The notes under the pieces were generated by a model. It ran no database searches and had not been told where the DNA came from. It saw nothing but the letters and a program-made list of their open reading frames with translations. The translations under genes were made by a program, and so were the position numbers. Positions 42,941 through 44,232 of a stretch of 44,232 bases of DNA are shown in pieces (positions within the stretch are counted from its first letter, which is position 1; every line of letters begins with the position of its first letter). Source of the stretch: Pseudomonas sp. Fl4BN1 (GTDB lineage: Bacteria; Pseudomonadota; Gammaproteobacteria; Pseudomonadales; Pseudomonadaceae); contig NZ_JAAARM010000043.1 in NCBI RefSeq assembly GCF_009908285.1, forward strand, positions 1-44,232, in the 5' to 3' direction.

Positions 42941-43040
42941 GGCCGGCTCCGTGGTCGATGATGGTGCGCACTTTACCCAAGAATAATGGCCGAGCACACG
43001 TCCTGTTTATGCGGGAATAATGCATGGCCTATAAGGATTT

Positions 43041-43781
43041 ATGCGTGATGCGATGCTGAAGCCCAATACCCGCCAGCGCGATGGGGCGCTGGATGCGCTG
43101 AAGTGGCTGGCGCTGCTGAGCATGGTCCTCGACCACCTGCGGTATGTGGGCCTGAACCTGGATGGACTGTATGTGCCAGGGCGCCTGGCGTTTCCCTGGT
43201 TCTGTCTGGCGATGGCAGTAAACCTGACGCGGGTTGGCGATAAAACCGACCCTCAGGCCGGACAATGGCGTTACCTGGGCTGGCTGCTGTTATTCAGTGG
43301 GCTCAGTGAGATTCCCTATCGCTTGTTCATTCCCGACCCCGACACGCTGAATGTCCTGCCGACTCTTGCCCTGGGTTTACTGGTCGCCCGGGGCTGGCAA
43401 CGGCGCGACGGCCTGGCGATCGGGCTGGGGCTCCTGGCGTTGCTGCTGGCGCTGGTGTTTTCCCAGCACCTGATGTTCGGTGCATTCGGTGTCTTGCTGC
43501 CGCTGGCCCTGGTGCTGGTGATTCGTCGTCCCTGGTATTACAGCCTACTGCCCGGGGTACTGTGCCTGGCGGCCAACCAGTGGCAAACCTTGTTCCCAGC
43601 GGTGCGCCTGGGCAATCAGGTAGCGACTTACGGTATTGCCGCCTGTCTGCTGGCGCCGCTGCTGGGCGTGTTGCTATTGCGCGTACTGCGCGGTTGTACG
43701 GTGCCGGCGATGCGCCGTTGGGCGTATGGACTGTACCCCCTGCATTTTCTTTTTCTGCTGGCCCTGCGTGCATCCCTGTAG
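43041..43781 (+). CDS. TraX-family membrane protein
   Basis: A 246-residue polytopic protein of the TraX family, with about seven hydrophobic segments (for example LDALKWLALLSMVLDHLRYV at the start and GLYPLHFLFLLALRA at the end). F-plasmid TraX acetylates pilin; chromosomal homologues without other conjugation genes, as here, probably acetylate something else. The charged motif MVLDHLRYVG near TM1 is typical. The ATG at 43041 has an AAGGA ribosome site 4 bases away; an ATG at 43053 is an alternative. The stop TAG is formed by the first bases of a REPIN array. Confidence 0.8.
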   Translation: MRDAMLKPNTRQRDGALDALKWLALLSMVLDHLRYVGLNLDGLYVPGRLAFPWFCLAMAVNLTRVGDKTDPQAGQWRYLGWLLLFSGLSEIPYRLFIPDPDTLNVLPTLALGLLVARGWQRRDGLAIGLGLLALLLALVFSQHLMFGAFGVLLPLALVLVIRRPWYYSLLPGVLCLAANQWQTLFPAVRLGNQVATYGIAACLLAPLLGVLLLRVLRGCTVPAMRRWAYGLYPLHFLFLLALRASL

Positions 43782-44232
43782 GAGCCGGCTTGCCGGCGAA
43801 GGCGTCGCTGGGAATTGCGCAGGGCTTGAGGGCCTCTTCGCTGGCAAGCCAGCTCCTACGGAGGGGGGAGGCGCGCGGCTTTTGTAGGAGCCGGCTTGCC
43901 GGCGAAGGCGTCGCTGGGAATTGCGCAGGGCTTGAGGGCCTCTTCGCTGGCAAGCCAGCTCCTACGGAGGGGGGGAGGTGCGCGGCTTTTGTAGGAGCCG
44001 GCTTGCCGGCGAAGGCGTCGCTGGGATTTGCGCAGGGCTTGAGGGCCTCTTCGCTGGCAAGCCAGCTCCTACGGAGGGGGGGAGGCGCGCGGCTTTTGTA
44101 GGAGCCGGCTTGCCGGCGAAGGCGGCGGCGGGATTTGCGCAGGGCTTGAGGGCCTCTTCGCTGGCAAGCCAGCTCCTACGGAGGGGGGAGGCGCGCGGTG
44201 TTTGTAGGAGCCGGCTTGCCGGCGAAGGGGGC
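43778..44232. repeat. tandem REPIN array after traX, running off the window
   Basis: Units start at 43778, 43884, 43991, 44098 and 44204 (period 106-107 bp); the fifth is cut by the end of the window. The spacer carries TTGCGCAGGGCTTGAGGGCC and the linker GGAGGGGGGAGGCGCGCGGC, distinct from the other two arrays. The first GTAG supplies the stop codon of the TraX-like gene. No coding content is seen. Confidence 0.93.

Noticed and set aside
43041..43781. The TraX-like gene as evidence of a conjugative element
   Set aside because: No other transfer, relaxase, integrase or attachment-site sequence is present; chromosomal TraX homologues are common.

Overview
The window is GC-rich, densely coded DNA from a Pseudomonas, most likely of the fluorescens/protegens/chlororaphis type. 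This rests on recognition: the carnitine (cdh), dimethylglycine (dgc) and glycine betaine (gbc) genes occur in the order known from P. aeruginosa (the PA5384-PA5413 neighbourhood), and the intergenic repeats are Pseudomonas REP/REPIN elements beginning GTAGGAGCCGGCTTGCCGGC. No rRNA, tRNA, CRISPR array, transposase or prophage gene was seen.

Layout. (1) 84-5992: carnitine catabolism on the minus strand (caiX, cdhC, cdhA, cdhB, then a gamma-butyrobetaine dioxygenase) with the divergent regulator cdhR. (2) 6061-7242: a lone AAA-type ATPase with an AT-rich promoter region. (3) 7427-11479: a Fur-controlled iron-uptake unit (fecI-like sigma factor, fecR-like anti-sigma factor, TonB-dependent receptor with STN domain). 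(4) 11582-12593: a DUF3010 gene, an intact HTH antitoxin and the wreck of its RelE-type toxin. (5) 12692-16036: a LysR regulator divergent from an NCS2 purine permease, a nucleobase deaminase and a hydroxyisourate-hydrolase-like gene. (6) 16116-24499: an LprI-type protein, then the dimethylglycine demethylation operon (dipeptidase-like, DUF5943, dgcA, dgcB and two ETF subunits). (7) 24500-26277: 1.8 kb without genes, holding seven 107-bp tandem REPIN units followed by a cluster of DnaA boxes. (8) 26278-32952: a three-gene unit encoding a GMC oxidoreductase fused to an alpha/beta hydrolase, a membrane-anchored di-heme cytochrome c and a metallophosphoesterase. (9) 33016-36161: a YeiE-like LysR regulator divergent from a SorA-like sulfite dehydrogenase and a di-heme cytochrome c gene broken by a stop codon. 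(10) 36300-43781: gbcA/gbcB, a nitrilase-family amidohydrolase with an NCS1 permease, L-threonine aldolase and a TraX-like membrane protein, with two more REPIN arrays.

How the genes work together. The backbone is one catabolic route: gamma-butyrobetaine to carnitine (dioxygenase), to 3-dehydrocarnitine (CdhA), to betainyl-CoA plus acetoacetate (CdhC), to glycine betaine (CdhB), to dimethylglycine (GbcAB), to sarcosine (DgcAB with ETF). Threonine aldolase links to the glycine made at the end of the route. The sarcosine oxidase genes lie outside the window.

The parts least explained by known biology are the GMC-hydrolase/cytochrome/phosphoesterase unit and the non-oriC DnaA-box cluster.
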